Part shown: in pieces, positions 32,321-42,047 of the stretch
Numbering within the stretch: the first letter of the stretch is position 1
How the letters are laid out: each line of letters opens with the position of its first letter
NCBI GenBank assembly: GCA_035553375.1
Contig: DATNCY010000015.1
Location: forward strand, 41,000-104,999
DNA length: 64,000 bases
Direction: 5' to 3'
DNA from: JAJPHU01 sp035553375
Lineage (GTDB): Bacteria; Planctomycetota; Planctomycetia; Gemmatales; Gemmataceae
Made by a program: the position numbers and the translations under genes
Notes under the pieces: generated by a model
What the model was told of the DNA's origin: nothing
Seen by the model: the letters and a program-made list of their open reading frames with translations, nothing else
The model's database searches: none

Positions 32321-33715
32321 TTATTTCCTTTGGCCGAGATTAGCGAACAGATGCGTGAGTGAGCGCATCAGGCTTTTCCAGTCGCCTTCATGCAAACTCT
32401 CGTTGGGCGCATGGGCGTTGCTTTTGGGGTCTTCGATGCCCAGCAGCAGAGCGGGCGCGCCGCCGAAGAGTTCGGCCAGGGGGCCGACGAAACCGATGGT
32501 GCCGCCGCAGCCAATCGAAATGGGATCGCGCCCGAAGCCCTGACGCATGGCATCGACCGCCGACTCGAAAGCGGGGCCGGTCGGATCGGTCATCCACCAT
32601 TTCACCGGCTTGCCATGCTCCTTGACCGTCACGCGCACGCCCCACGGCGGATCAACCGTCAACACCGCCTTCAACTGTTCGTAGACTTCCTGCGGATCCT
32701 GATCGGGTACAATCCGGCAACTGACAATGGCGCTGACGCGCGGCAGCACTTGATTGGACGCGCCCTTGATGGAACTGGCTTCCTGGGCGATGACCGTGAC
32801 GGCCGGCTTGCGCCACGTCTGCTCGTAAACGCCGGTCTTGCCTTCGAGAGCGAAGTGGACGCCGGGCAGAATGCCGAGATCGTCGCGGAACTTGGCTTCG
32901 TCGGCGGGCAGCACGGCCAGCGCCTCGCGCTCGCGCGGCGTCAGCGGACGAACTTTGTCGTAAAAGTGCGGAATCGGCAGCGGGCCATTGCCCCAATATA
33001 GACGCGACAAGATCACGTTGAGGGCAAGGGCGGCATCGGCGAGCGCGCCGCCGCCCATACCGCTGTGAACCGGCAAACGGGCGCTCTCGACCTCGACCGT
33101 CACGGCCACGATGCCGCGCAGCGCGTAGGTGATGCTCGGCAAACCCGTGTCGAGATTTTCCGTGTCGCAGACCACGATCACATCGGAATGCAGCCGTTTC
33201 TGATGCTCGTGGAAGAACGCGAGCAAGTTTTGCGAACCAATTTCCTCTTCGCCCTCGACAACCATCTTGATGTTGATCGGCAGTTCGCCGCGCGTTTTGA
33301 GATAGGCGGCGACGGCGGCGAGTTGAGCGGTGATGGCTCCCTTATCATCGGCTGCGCCGCGGGCAAACAGCCGGCCATCGCGCGGCGTCAGCGTCCATGG
33401 CGCGGACTGCCAATCGCTGTCGTAGTTGATCGGCTGAACATCGTGATGGGCATACAGGAAGACCGTCGGTTTGCCGGGCGCGCCGAGCCATTCGCCATAG
33501 GCGTAGGGATTCGAGCCGCCCGTCCGCAGGATGGCGATGTTTTGCAGACCGGCGCGACGCATCTGCTCGCAGGTTAGCTCCGCTGTCTGCTCCACTTCTT
33601 TCTGATGTTCGCCATCGGTGCTGATGCTGGGGATGGCGACCAGTTCGGCCAGGTCGCGCACCAGGTCGGCGTGATGGGTGGTCAACCAGTTCAGGACGGA
33701 TGTGTCAGCGCCCAT
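32321..33715 (-). CDS. M20-family metallopeptidase (dipeptidase)
   Basis: This 464-residue enzyme has the M20 metal and catalytic motifs: YAHHDVQP (metal His and catalytic Asp), GAADDKG (bridging Asp), EGEEEIGS (catalytic and metal Glu) and a C-terminal region with HAPNES (His ligand). It hydrolyses dipeptides or related amide substrates with two zinc ions in the cytoplasm. Length fits the M20 dipeptidase branch. The start at 33715 follows GAGGA. It stands alone, with a strong palindrome just upstream. Confidence 0.93.
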   Translation of the reverse strand: MGADTSVLNWLTTHHADLVRDLAELVAIPSISTDGEHQKEVEQTAELTCEQMRRAGLQNIAILRTGGSNPYAYGEWLGAPGKPTVFLYAHHDVQPINYDSDWQSAPWTLTPRDGRLFARGAADDKGAITAQLAAVAAYLKTRGELPINIKMVVEGEEEIGSQNLLAFFHEHQKRLHSDVIVVCDTENLDTGLPSITYALRGIVAVTVEVESARLPVHSGMGGGALADAALALNVILSRLYWGNGPLPIPHFYDKVRPLTPREREALAVLPADEAKFRDDLGILPGVHFALEGKTGVYEQTWRKPAVTVIAQEASSIKGASNQVLPRVSAIVSCRIVPDQDPQEVYEQLKAVLTVDPPWGVRVTVKEHGKPVKWWMTDPTGPAFESAVDAMRQGFGRDPISIGCGGTIGFVGPLAELFGGAPALLLGIEDPKSNAHAPNESLHEGDWKSLMRSLTHLFANLGQRK

Positions 33716-33732
33716 GATTCCTCCTCAAAATA

Positions 33733-33795
33733 GCGAACGGCCGGCGTAAGCCGGCTGGTGCGGGTCGTACCAGCCGGCTCACGCCGGCCGTTCGC
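33733..33795. repeat. 27-bp palindrome between M20 peptidase and DgkA-like genes
   Basis: GCGAACGGCCGGCGTAAGCC at 33733 and following bases pair with 33769-33795 with one mismatch across 27 bp and a 9-base loop. It lies just upstream of the peptidase start and after the kinase gene stop. Confidence 0.85.
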
Positions 33796-33814
33796 CCTTA
33801 TTTGATTTGTAGAA

Positions 33815-34261
33815 TCACGGTCTACTCTGGAACAGTGGGGCGCACATCTCAATCAGGCGAGACAGGAAGATCAGGCTACCGATGACGCTGGCGGTGATGC
33901 TGGCCAACAGCACCGCGCCGGCGGCAATGTCGAGGCACGGCCCGGCGCGAAACCCACTCTCCTCATCGAGTCCGCGGAAGAGCGCTTCGATGGCGCTGTT
34001 GACCAGTTCCGTCGTGAGGACCATACCGATGCAACCGAGTAACAGACACCACTGCACGAGATCGCAGTGCAGCACAATGGCGGCGGCCAACACCAGCGCG
34101 GTGACGAAGAAATGGATGAAGAAACTCGAATGACCGCGCACGCCCAGCTTGATGCCGCGGAAGGCGGTGCGAACCTTGTCGCGCCACGATCGCCGCGAGC
34201 GAAGGCGAACCGGCGCATCCTCGATCCCGGCCAACGCCGACGATGACTGTAAAATTAGCAT
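33815..34261 (-). CDS. dgkA: Diacylglycerol kinase-like membrane protein
   Basis: This 148-residue protein has an amphipathic N-terminal part (SWRDKVRTAFRGIKLGVR) and three membrane segments (about 45-65, 67-85 and 115-138). It carries the DgkA hallmark ELVNSAIEALFR and the Asp/Gly-rich AxDIAAGAVLLAS. DgkA phosphorylates diacylglycerol or undecaprenol in the inner membrane. The start is ambiguous (34261 or upstream in-frame codons); 34261 is chosen because the extension has no family resemblance. Confidence 0.85.
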   Translation of the reverse strand: MLILQSSSALAGIEDAPVRLRSRRSWRDKVRTAFRGIKLGVRGHSSFFIHFFVTALVLAAAIVLHCDLVQWCLLLGCIGMVLTTELVNSAIEALFRGLDEESGFRAGPCLDIAAGAVLLASITASVIGSLIFLSRLIEMCAPLFQSRP

Positions 34262-34377
34262 GATCGATTGGTATCCAACCTCGCCCCGCCCATCGGCCGA
34301 GCGTCCTCGTTTCATCCCTCCAGAGGGCCTATCAAGGTAGCGTCCCACGCGGTGGGCGTCCATCCGAATTGGGGAAA

Positions 34378-34488
34378 CAGTGTTCAGTTTTCAGTGTTCA
34401 GTGTTCAGTTTTCAGTGTTCAGTAAACTAATTCCTGCCTTTTGTCATTAACTGAACACTGAACACTGAACACTGAAAACTGAACACTG
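34378..34488. repeat. Inverted heptamer repeat (CAGTGTT / CAGTTTT)
   Basis: The left arm (34378-34423) reads as tandem heptamers CAGTGTT and CAGTTTT, and the right arm (34450-34488) is the inverted series AACACTG/AAAACTG. The arms differ in length by one heptamer. Confidence 0.88.
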
Positions 34489-34495
34489 CTTTCGT

Positions 34496-37400
34496 TTACA
34501 ATCCTCGCTGCGAACTGGTGCCGTTCGCTCCCACAGGCCCCATCGCGCGGTTGGAGGGCAGCAGATTGGGAACGATGTTGAACAACACGCCGAAGTTGTT
34601 CTGGAGCGCGTTGTAGCTGAATCCTAGACTGACTTGAAGGTCCGATCCCATGCGCGTGAACAGCAGGTTGTTGGACAGAGCCAAGTTGGTGCCGAAATCG
34701 TAGGTGCTGCTGGCCGTGGCGGCGTATTTGGGGCTAAAAACGTAGGTGACCGCGCCTGTCACCGCGCGAACCTGGAGCGGATCAATCATGCGATAGCCGA
34801 GGTAGAAATTAGTGCGATCTGGACGATTGAAGAAGGCACCCACCGTCCACACTCTCACGCCGCCTGGAAATGGGTCGGTCCAGCCCGTGCTGTTGAGGGC
34901 GGTGCGATCGCCGATATTCCATAACCAATCGTACTGGAGGAAGGCGAATTGGTGGCCGAAATTATCGCGGTTGGCAGCGGGGAAGTAGTACGCCGAGGTG
35001 TCCAACGTCATCCAGTCCACAATATGTTGGTAGCCCGGAAAGCCGCGCTTGGTTTGCCAGCGTTGGCGCACGTCGATTTGCAATTCCTCGACGGTACTTA
35101 GCGTGTCGATGCGGTCGAATAGCCCGCGACGGATGGCATATGTCTGCGGAGTATTGAAATAGGGCGAGAAGACTAGGCTTAGTCCGTGGTTGCCGAAGAC
35201 CGCGTTAGGATTAAACAAGAGTTGATAGGGCCGGATGTCACGCAAAGCCTGATTCGTGGCGTCGTCGTTGAGTCGGTCCAACTGCGGGAAAAGCGTGTAG
35301 GGCTGATTGGTATAGGCATAAAAATAGTTCGCGCTGGCGACAATCTTGTGATTGATACCGTTAACATTCCACAACTCGCTCTGAATGGTCGGATACAACT
35401 GACTGAAAGGGATACTGGCGCGAAGGCCGGCCGCGCCCCAGGCGCGGCCGGTGGCATTGCCGTTGAGATCATTGGAGTATTGCGTCAGTTCGGTGCGGCC
35501 ATAGGGCGACAACTTGAGTGGCCCCACATAGAAAGGCAGCTGCGCTTCCTGCATCCAGCTGCCCCGAAAGGTTGAATCGTTACGATCCGTCACGCTGACC
35601 TCGGGCAGCGGGTCGGTCGAGGTGCGCAGCGAGGCGTATTCCGCGTTGAGGTGAGTCGTGTAGGTAATGGTCTTGAAAAAGTCCTGGCCGATGAGCCAGG
35701 CATCCCCACGCGGCAGATCCTGCGTCGTCGTCACCCATTCACGCAGACGCGGCTGAGCCAGCAGCGACAACGCCCAGTTGTTCTGCTGCTGCTTGAGAAA
35801 CGCGAAGGTGGCATAGTTCGGATCGAGATCCCAGGAACGCTTGTAATACTGCTCGATGAAATTGCGATCGCTCACGCCCGCCAATTGCCCCAGGAAGCTG
35901 AAACCGTAGGGCATGTCCTCGACGGTGGTGCGGTTCAGGGCCACGCCGCGAAAATTGGTCGGGTTGAAATCATTCACCGGGCGCGCCCCGCCCAGGATGT
36001 CGAAACCGCGATCGATAATTCCGTAGAGACGTGTCATGCTGCTATATTTGGCCGGTATGCCAAACAATTCCGTGCCGCTAGCATCGTAACGCGTGCCAAG
36101 AGCGGGACCACGGTAGCTGAGATAATCCACATTCATCAACCAGCGTCGATTCGGCGGCGCTTGCAATCCAAGCAATTGATACATATTCAGCGTCACACCA
36201 AACTGGACGCCGAACAGATGATTGTAACCGAACATAAAATCCTGGAGCGGGCCGAGCGGTTGCTGGATGGTCGTCGAAAGGTGAGGCAGCCAGAAGAACG
36301 GAATTTTTTCTAACTCAAAGAACGTATTATTGCCCGTCAACAGGGTATCGCGAACCGTGATCGGCTGGCCCGTCTTGCGATCCGTGACAGGCAGGCCGAA
36401 GATGTTCTTGAGCGGGATTACTCGGTCCTCAATGACGCCATCCTGGAGGTAGACTTTCAGACCGGGGTCGGACGGCAATTTGCTGGAAAAAACCTCGGTG
36501 TGGGCAAGCTCGAAGGTGTTAGTGGACGTTTGCCGCAGTTCCTTGGCGACGGCGACGAGCGGATCCTTGAGGGTCGCTTGCTGGAGTTCGAGCCGCGCGT
36601 CGCGCGCGATGGCCACGTTGCGGTTGACGTCATAATAGACCTCGTTGGCGGAGATCGTGTGCTGCTCGTTCTTGACGTTAACCGTCGGCGCTTGTCGAAT
36701 GATGACGTGGCCGGACAGATAGACCTCTAGGTCATTACTGGTGTGCCCGGACGGTCGCTGGATATTGGTGCCGAGTTGGTCAGCCTCGCTTCCTTTGGTC
36801 CAAATGACAACGCGGTCGGCCTCCATATCGATCATGCCGACATTGGCGACATTACGCACTTGCAGAATGACCCCGCCGGTGACAATCCAGATCGACTCGC
36901 CATTGGGTCCGGGTTCTTTCTTGAACGCGAAGGTACCGCCCTGGCGTGGGGCAATGATGAAGTTGCGCGCCGGGACTACTTTTCCCGCCGGCGGAGGCGG
37001 CAACGCCTTCGAGGGCGGCGGCACGGGCGGCGTTCCGGGTGGGACGCGCGTCGGACCCGACGGCGGCACCGACCCATCCGGCGCACGCGGCGAGGAGTTG
37101 GCCGGGCCATCCGGTTGAGGTGGCTGCGGTCCTTCTCCCGGTAACGCGGTCGGGCGCGCCGGCGCCGGTCCCGATTGCCCCAGCAACCGATTGGCTCCCT
37201 GCGGCTCCTGACCGGGCGTATTCGGCGTGTCGGGAACAGACGGATCGACCGGAGGCGCGGCAAAGGAGGTTCGTTCCACGGGACCGACGGGCGCGGCAGA
37301 AGTCCGTGGTAATGGTATCGGCGGCAGCGGCTTCACGGAGGACGGGGGCGTCGGCTGAGTCGGCGGCACCGGCTGAAGATTCGGGATGGGCACCGGTTTC

Positions 37401-38173
37401 GGGCCTGATTGCACGGTCGGTGGCAGGATCAAATTGCGTTCGTCGTGGGAAACGCGCTGCAAAGGCAGCGGCGGTTTCGCCACGGTCTTCGGCATACGTA
37501 GGGACAGAGGCCCCAACCCCTCGGCTCGTCCGCGCTGCACCAGCGGATCATTAGCTTGCGTTTGCTTGACCATCGGCGCGCGATGCGCGGCCAGCCGAAA
37601 CTCGCCGCGTGTCGTCAAATCGAGGACGGCACGTGGATAATCGTGGATCGTCGTACCATCATCGACGCGCACTTCGCCTTCAACATACAATTCCGTGCGC
37701 AATTTGCCGGTGATCTTGTAACGGCTGACATCGACCCAGGCGACGCCCTGCTGGAAGCGAACCTGGATGATCCCTTGTTGCGCGAGTACCAGACCGCGCA
37801 GCAGGAAGACGCAATACTCGTTCGTGCCGTTCTTCTCCGTCCACGAAGCGATTTCGTCGGCGGCAAGGATCACCGGCTTGGAATCACCGGCCTGATCGCG
37901 CTTGAGACGATAGATGTTCGTGCCGCCCGCAGCGGCTTGTGTCGGACTTGAGGCCCCGGCCGGCAGAATGCTCGAAGGGGGTGTGCGTGGCGACGATTCC
38001 CACCAATGCCGCGTCGGAGCCGGAGCGGAGGCGTTGACGTTGGCGGGTTGTTGGCCGCCGCGCGGTGCCGGAACGCGATCCTGGGCGGTGAGCATGGGCA
38101 GGGTGAAACTGCCGGCCACAACCATGAGCGCGAGCAGGCCTGTCAGCCAGCGGAACGAGGAATACCTCACCAC
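34496..38173 (-). CDS. LptD-like outer-membrane assembly protein
   Basis: This is a 1225-residue exported protein. Residues 1-31 form a signal peptide. An OstA-like beta-jellyroll follows in two pieces (about 75-200 and 400-600, with LSGHVIIRQAPTVNVKNEQH), separated by a 190-residue proline-rich linker. From about 620 on a long beta-barrel-like region ends with repeated strands (YAATASSTYDFGTNLALSNN). This is the LptD layout, which inserts LPS in the outer membrane, though planctomycete substrates may differ. GTG codons at 38173 and 38170 both follow AGGAGG. The Pro-rich linker is a lineage-specific addition. Confidence 0.8.
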   Translation of the reverse strand: MVRYSSFRWLTGLLALMVVAGSFTLPMLTAQDRVPAPRGGQQPANVNASAPAPTRHWWESSPRTPPSSILPAGASSPTQAAAGGTNIYRLKRDQAGDSKPVILAADEIASWTEKNGTNEYCVFLLRGLVLAQQGIIQVRFQQGVAWVDVSRYKITGKLRTELYVEGEVRVDDGTTIHDYPRAVLDLTTRGEFRLAAHRAPMVKQTQANDPLVQRGRAEGLGPLSLRMPKTVAKPPLPLQRVSHDERNLILPPTVQSGPKPVPIPNLQPVPPTQPTPPSSVKPLPPIPLPRTSAAPVGPVERTSFAAPPVDPSVPDTPNTPGQEPQGANRLLGQSGPAPARPTALPGEGPQPPQPDGPANSSPRAPDGSVPPSGPTRVPPGTPPVPPPSKALPPPPAGKVVPARNFIIAPRQGGTFAFKKEPGPNGESIWIVTGGVILQVRNVANVGMIDMEADRVVIWTKGSEADQLGTNIQRPSGHTSNDLEVYLSGHVIIRQAPTVNVKNEQHTISANEVYYDVNRNVAIARDARLELQQATLKDPLVAVAKELRQTSTNTFELAHTEVFSSKLPSDPGLKVYLQDGVIEDRVIPLKNIFGLPVTDRKTGQPITVRDTLLTGNNTFFELEKIPFFWLPHLSTTIQQPLGPLQDFMFGYNHLFGVQFGVTLNMYQLLGLQAPPNRRWLMNVDYLSYRGPALGTRYDASGTELFGIPAKYSSMTRLYGIIDRGFDILGGARPVNDFNPTNFRGVALNRTTVEDMPYGFSFLGQLAGVSDRNFIEQYYKRSWDLDPNYATFAFLKQQQNNWALSLLAQPRLREWVTTTQDLPRGDAWLIGQDFFKTITYTTHLNAEYASLRTSTDPLPEVSVTDRNDSTFRGSWMQEAQLPFYVGPLKLSPYGRTELTQYSNDLNGNATGRAWGAAGLRASIPFSQLYPTIQSELWNVNGINHKIVASANYFYAYTNQPYTLFPQLDRLNDDATNQALRDIRPYQLLFNPNAVFGNHGLSLVFSPYFNTPQTYAIRRGLFDRIDTLSTVEELQIDVRQRWQTKRGFPGYQHIVDWMTLDTSAYYFPAANRDNFGHQFAFLQYDWLWNIGDRTALNSTGWTDPFPGGVRVWTVGAFFNRPDRTNFYLGYRMIDPLQVRAVTGAVTYVFSPKYAATASSTYDFGTNLALSNNLLFTRMGSDLQVSLGFSYNALQNNFGVLFNIVPNLLPSNRAMGPVGANGTSSQRGL

Positions 38174-38187
38174 GGCGCCTCCTGTTC

Positions 38188-38267
38188 AATGCAGAATGCA
38201 GAATGCAGAATGCAGAATGAAAGACCGTCCTTTTTCATTCTGCATTCTGCATTCTGCATTCTGCATT
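38188..38267. repeat. Inverted heptamer repeat (GCAGAAT), copy 2
   Basis: Two perfect 32-base arms (38188-38219 and 38236-38267) of GCAGAAT words and their inverse, with a 16-base loop. It lies 15 bases upstream of the LptD-like start. Confidence 0.92.
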
Positions 38268-38445
38268 ACTCCGTGTCGCTGCCTGTCCGCCGTCGCTGTG
38301 GTCGTTCGTGCGGACGAAGCAACCTCGAACACAGCTCGATTCACGGTCAATGACAAGGCTTCACGTGCGAGCGGCGGAGTATAGAAAGGCGAGGAGAATT
38401 GTCAAGTCCAAGCGCCGATTGTACCGATGAACTACGAGATGAATG

Positions 38446-38498
38446 CCAGCCCGCAGCGCCAGCAAGGGAAACTTACCCTTGCTGGCGTTGCGGGCTGG
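38446..38498. repeat. REP-like palindrome, family CCAGCCCG, copy 2
   Basis: CCAGCCCGCAGCGCCAGCAA at the left pairs with TTGCTGGCGTTGCGGGCTGG at the right, leaving a short centre. It lies immediately downstream of the RNase E/G stop codon. Confidence 0.88.
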
Positions 38499-38509
38499 TC
38501 AAAAAATTA

Positions 38510-41128
38510 TCACCGGCGCGGCCGGCTCGGCAGTTCGCTGGGGAACAATTTCACTTCGTTATTGTTGTTGTCGTAGCAGGTAAACTCCAGCGTTTCGGGC
38601 GGCGCGCCGGCCATACCGCGGATTTGCACCTGAATGTTGCCGGATGTCTCCAACCCCGTAATCTCGCCGCGCTTCTTGTTGAGCAGATAGTTCGCCACAT
38701 CGTCGGCGACGCGAATTTCAACGTGGTGAACGTGATCGCGGTGCGCCGCCAACTGGAGCATGCGCATCACGTCGATGCTCATGCTCTCGCACGTCTTCAC
38801 CTGAGCCATGCCGTGACAGTACGGACAATCTTGATAGACGCTGCGTTTCAGCGACGGCCGAATGCGCTGGCGCGTCATCTCAATCAAGCCGAAGGCGGAG
38901 ATTTTCAGGATCTTCGTCCGTGCCCGATCGCGCTTGACCGCGTCGCGCATGGCCTTTTCGACGGTACGGCGATGTTTCTCGTCGCGCATATCGATGAAGT
39001 CGTTGACGATGACGCCGCCGAGATCGCGCAGACGCAATTGCCGAGCGATCTCCTTGGCCGCCTGCAAATTCATCTGGAAGGCGGTTTCTTCGGCGTTGTT
39101 GTCCGCCCGGAAATTGCCGCTGTTGACATCGATGGCCACCAGCGCCTCGGTTTGCTCGATGACGATGGAACCGCCATAGGGCAAGGGGATTTTACGCTGC
39201 TGAATGCGAGCAATCTCCTCTTCGATGCCGTACTTGTGGAACAGCGGTTCCTTGCCTTCATAGAGCTTGATGCGGCTGGCGTAGCGCGGCATGACAATCT
39301 GCAAGAACTCTTGGGCATGCTCGAACGCGGCCGGCTCATCGACGAAGATGGTGTCGATGTCGTTGGTGAAGGTATCGCGGATCGTCCGCGTAATCATATC
39401 GCTTTCTTGGTAAATCTCCGACGGTCCCTTCAACTTGCGGATGCGGCGGACGACGACTTGCCACAAACGCGACAGATAGAGCAAATCGCGTTGCAGTTCC
39501 TTCTTGTTCTTGTCGATGCCGGCGGTGCGGATGATGAAGCCGAGACCGCGCGGCGGCTTCAGTTCGTTGAAGATTTCGCGCAGACGACGGCGCTGCTCGT
39601 CGTCGGCGATTTTGCGCGAGACGCCGACACGGTTGAGGCCGGGCATCAGCACGAGATAACGACCGGCGATGCTGATGTAGGTGCTGAGGGTCGGTCCCTT
39701 GGTGCCGATGCCTTCCTTGATGACCTGGACAAGCACTTCCTGACCGCGTTTGAAAATATCCTGGATGAGCGGCTTGGGGCGTCCGAAGCCGGGGCGTCCT
39801 CCGCTGGGGCGAGAACCATTACGGCCACGGTCACGGTCACGTCCACCATTGCGGGGGCGGCGGTCGTCGCGGCGATCATCACGCCGGCCACCCTCACGCC
39901 GGCCACCCTCACGATGCCCCCCTTCGCGGTGGCCCCGATGTCCCTCGAACGGTCGATCCTCATCGTGGTGCGGATGCCGGCGCGGAGGAGGCTGCGGCTC
40001 AAAGTCGGGTTCGCCCTGCTCGCCCTGCTCGTCCGGTTCCTCAACGAATTCGTGAACAGGTGCCGCCTCGCCACCCACCGATCCCATCTCGGCGGCTTCC
40101 AGGTCGGCGGCGAGATCCCTCTCGATGCTGTTGCGACGATCCGCCGGAGCAGGCCGTGCGCGTGGCGGCGGTGCCAGCGGAGCGGCGGGACGGCTGTAGA
40201 CTTCCGCACGCGGTTCCGGTTCCGGCGGCGCAATTGGCTCAGGAATCGACCGCGCTGGCTTCTCGGGTTGGCGAGGGAAGAACAGCAGTTCGTCGTCGCT
40301 GATACCGGAGTCGCTCGATGGCGACGAAACTTCGGGATCTTTCTCCGTGGTGCGTCGTTCGGCGGAATCCATGAAGCGTGGTTTTTCCGGCGTCTCGTGC
40401 GTGGTCTCGGAGGGTGCTGGTGTTTGCGGCTCCTCGCTCGGAGTCGCTTCGGCGCTGGCCTGCGGAGCGGCAGTCTTACGCGGTGAACGGGATCGCCCGC
40501 GCCCGCGCCGCCGTCGCGTCGGCTCCTCGTCAATCTGTGTCTCCGGTAGGGCCGTCACTATAGCGTCCGTGTCGGCTGAGATTTCGGAGGGCGTTTCTTC
40601 GGTGGATTCCCCAGCCGAAGTCTCCAGTTCGTCGGTCGTGATCTCGACGACTTCCTCGGCCACCTGCACTTCGAGCGCGGCCTCGTCCGGCAGAAGCGTC
40701 GCGGCGTCATCGAGAGGAGCCAGCGCTTCATCAACTGCACGGTCCACATCATCAAGGTCGTATTCCATCGGTCGGCGCGGGCGATCGTGATCGCGGTCAC
40801 GATCTCGATCGTGGCCTCGGTCGTGATCTCGATCGCGCCGGCCGCCGCGATCACCGCGATCGCCGCGATCGCGCCGCTGTTCGAGGTGACGATAATAGGT
40901 CGGTTCCACGTCGGAGACGTGCAGGAAACCATTGCGGCCGACGCCGAAGTCCACGAAGGCGGCCTGAATGCTCGGTTCGATATTGACGATGCGCCCCTTG
41001 TAGATGTTGCCGACGTAGCTTTCGTGGCTGGTGCGCTCGACGTAAAGCTCCTCCAGAACGCCGTCCTCCAAAATGGCGATACGGCATTCTTCGGGCTGCA
41101 ACACGTTAATCAGCATCTCTTTTTTCAT
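38510..41128 (-). CDS. Ribonuclease E/G family protein with a large disordered insert
   Basis: This is an 872-residue protein. The N-terminus is the first half of an S1 domain (about 36-82, ESYVGNIYKGRIVNIEPSIQ). A low-complexity, Arg/Asp/Glu/Pro-rich region then intrudes at about residues 82-447 before the chain resumes the S1/RNase H-like/catalytic order. Catalytic Asp-667 (VAIDVNSG) and Asp-710 (VNDFIDM) and the Zn-link CPYC near 768 are visible. It cleaves single-stranded AU-rich RNA for mRNA decay and rRNA maturation. It overlaps the upstream DUF2344 gene by 23 bases, so the two form an operon. Confidence 0.92.
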   Translation of the reverse strand: MKKEMLINVLQPEECRIAILEDGVLEELYVERTSHESYVGNIYKGRIVNIEPSIQAAFVDFGVGRNGFLHVSDVEPTYYRHLEQRRDRGDRGDRGGRRDRDHDRGHDRDRDRDHDRPRRPMEYDLDDVDRAVDEALAPLDDAATLLPDEAALEVQVAEEVVEITTDELETSAGESTEETPSEISADTDAIVTALPETQIDEEPTRRRRGRGRSRSPRKTAAPQASAEATPSEEPQTPAPSETTHETPEKPRFMDSAERRTTEKDPEVSSPSSDSGISDDELLFFPRQPEKPARSIPEPIAPPEPEPRAEVYSRPAAPLAPPPRARPAPADRRNSIERDLAADLEAAEMGSVGGEAAPVHEFVEEPDEQGEQGEPDFEPQPPPRRHPHHDEDRPFEGHRGHREGGHREGGRREGGRRDDRRDDRRPRNGGRDRDRGRNGSRPSGGRPGFGRPKPLIQDIFKRGQEVLVQVIKEGIGTKGPTLSTYISIAGRYLVLMPGLNRVGVSRKIADDEQRRRLREIFNELKPPRGLGFIIRTAGIDKNKKELQRDLLYLSRLWQVVVRRIRKLKGPSEIYQESDMITRTIRDTFTNDIDTIFVDEPAAFEHAQEFLQIVMPRYASRIKLYEGKEPLFHKYGIEEEIARIQQRKIPLPYGGSIVIEQTEALVAIDVNSGNFRADNNAEETAFQMNLQAAKEIARQLRLRDLGGVIVNDFIDMRDEKHRRTVEKAMRDAVKRDRARTKILKISAFGLIEMTRQRIRPSLKRSVYQDCPYCHGMAQVKTCESMSIDVMRMLQLAAHRDHVHHVEIRVADDVANYLLNKKRGEITGLETSGNIQVQIRGMAGAPPETLEFTCYDNNNNEVKLFPSELPSRPRR

Positions 41129-42011
41129 GCGATCCCTTTGCTAGTTCGATTCCGCCGTCCGGTTCGGAGGGCGGCAATTCATCGTGAAGCTCGAGCCGAG
41201 TGCGTTCAAATACCGCGCCCGCGTCGAGCAGATCTTCAAGTCCCAGGAGGCCCAACACTTCTTCGGGGCGAGCCGTCCCGGACGGAGTCAAATGGAGTAC
41301 CATTTCAAGAATGCAGAATGCAGAATGCAGAGTGCAGAGTGCAGATGAATTCTGTCTTTCATTCTGCATTCCGCATTCTGCATTCTGCATTATTCGCAAG
41401 TCGGCGAGGAAGGGACGCACATCGAGTCGTCGTCCCGGTTTGCGTGAATGCGGTCGATGGCGATCGATCCCGCATTCGGGAGAGGCCATCACATCAGCGA
41501 TGCGCCGGCTCAAATCCGGCAGTCGTTCCGCTGGCACCCCGACCGCGTAAGACAGGCGGCATACCTGCGCGTTGACTTTGGGGTTAATGCGGCGGACAGA
41601 AAGGATGTCCAGACCAGGAGGCGTCTGGCGGGCGAGACGGACGTGAATCTCTTCGGGAGGCAGCACCTCGGCGAGTTCCAGTTCCACGACTTCCTCGCAG
41701 CCGACCACGCCCAAAGGCAGCGACAACGCGAAGATGAGCCGGGGTTTGGGATGAAATCCCTGCGAACGGTGGAAAGGCAATTCACTGCGGCGTAGCAGAC
41801 GCTCGAAAGTGCGCATGAGGTCGTGGTGACTGAGCAGACGCAGCGTGCCGCCTTTGCGGAAGCGAATGCGTACCTTGTCGGCGGCGCGTTTCGGTTCGGG
41901 GCGAACAGCCTTTTCGCATGGGGGAGCGGTTTCGCCGAGATTAGCGCACGCCGGCGACTCGCTCGTGAGAGGCGGAGGAACGGGGGGTGTTGTTTCGGGT
42001 GCCCCAGGCAC
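41106..42011 (-). CDS. DUF2344 / TIGR03936 radical-SAM-associated protein with repeat insertion
   Basis: This 301-residue protein starts with GTG at 42011. The DUF2344 core begins near residue 46 (VRIRFRKGGTLRLLSHHDLM) and includes FHPKPRLIFALSLPLGVVG. Near residues 205-235 the sequence MQNAECGMQN...LCTLHSAFCIL interrupts the domain; it is a translation of an inverted heptamer repeat (41307-41393). The frame resumes with MVLHLTPSGTARPEEVLGLL, so the gene remains open. These proteins usually accompany a radical SAM partner and RNase E/G or rplU genes; the RNase is present here, the radical SAM partner is not adjacent. Function is unknown, probably tRNA or ribosome related. Confidence 0.82.
   Translation of the reverse strand: MPGAPETTPPVPPPLTSESPACANLGETAPPCEKAVRPEPKRAADKVRIRFRKGGTLRLLSHHDLMRTFERLLRRSELPFHRSQGFHPKPRLIFALSLPLGVVGCEEVVELELAEVLPPEEIHVRLARQTPPGLDILSVRRINPKVNAQVCRLSYAVGVPAERLPDLSRRIADVMASPECGIDRHRPHSRKPGRRLDVRPFLADLRIMQNAECGMQNERQNSSALCTLHSAFCILEMVLHLTPSGTARPEEVLGLLGLEDLLDAGAVFERTRLELHDELPPSEPDGGIELAKGSHEKRDAD
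41307..41393. repeat. Inverted heptamer repeat (GCAGAAT), copy 3, inside a gene
   Basis: The left arm has GCAGAAT and variant GCAGAGT words, and the right arm the inverse series with one ATTCCGC. It lies within the DUF2344 gene without breaking the frame. Confidence 0.88.
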
Positions 42012-42047
42012 GGTTCATCCCTATTCGGGGGAACAACCCACATCAAT

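Noticed and set aside
38399..40486. 695-codon open frame on the + strand
   Set aside because: It is the antisense shadow of the RNase E/G gene; its composition follows the codon bias of the opposite strand and it has no domain.
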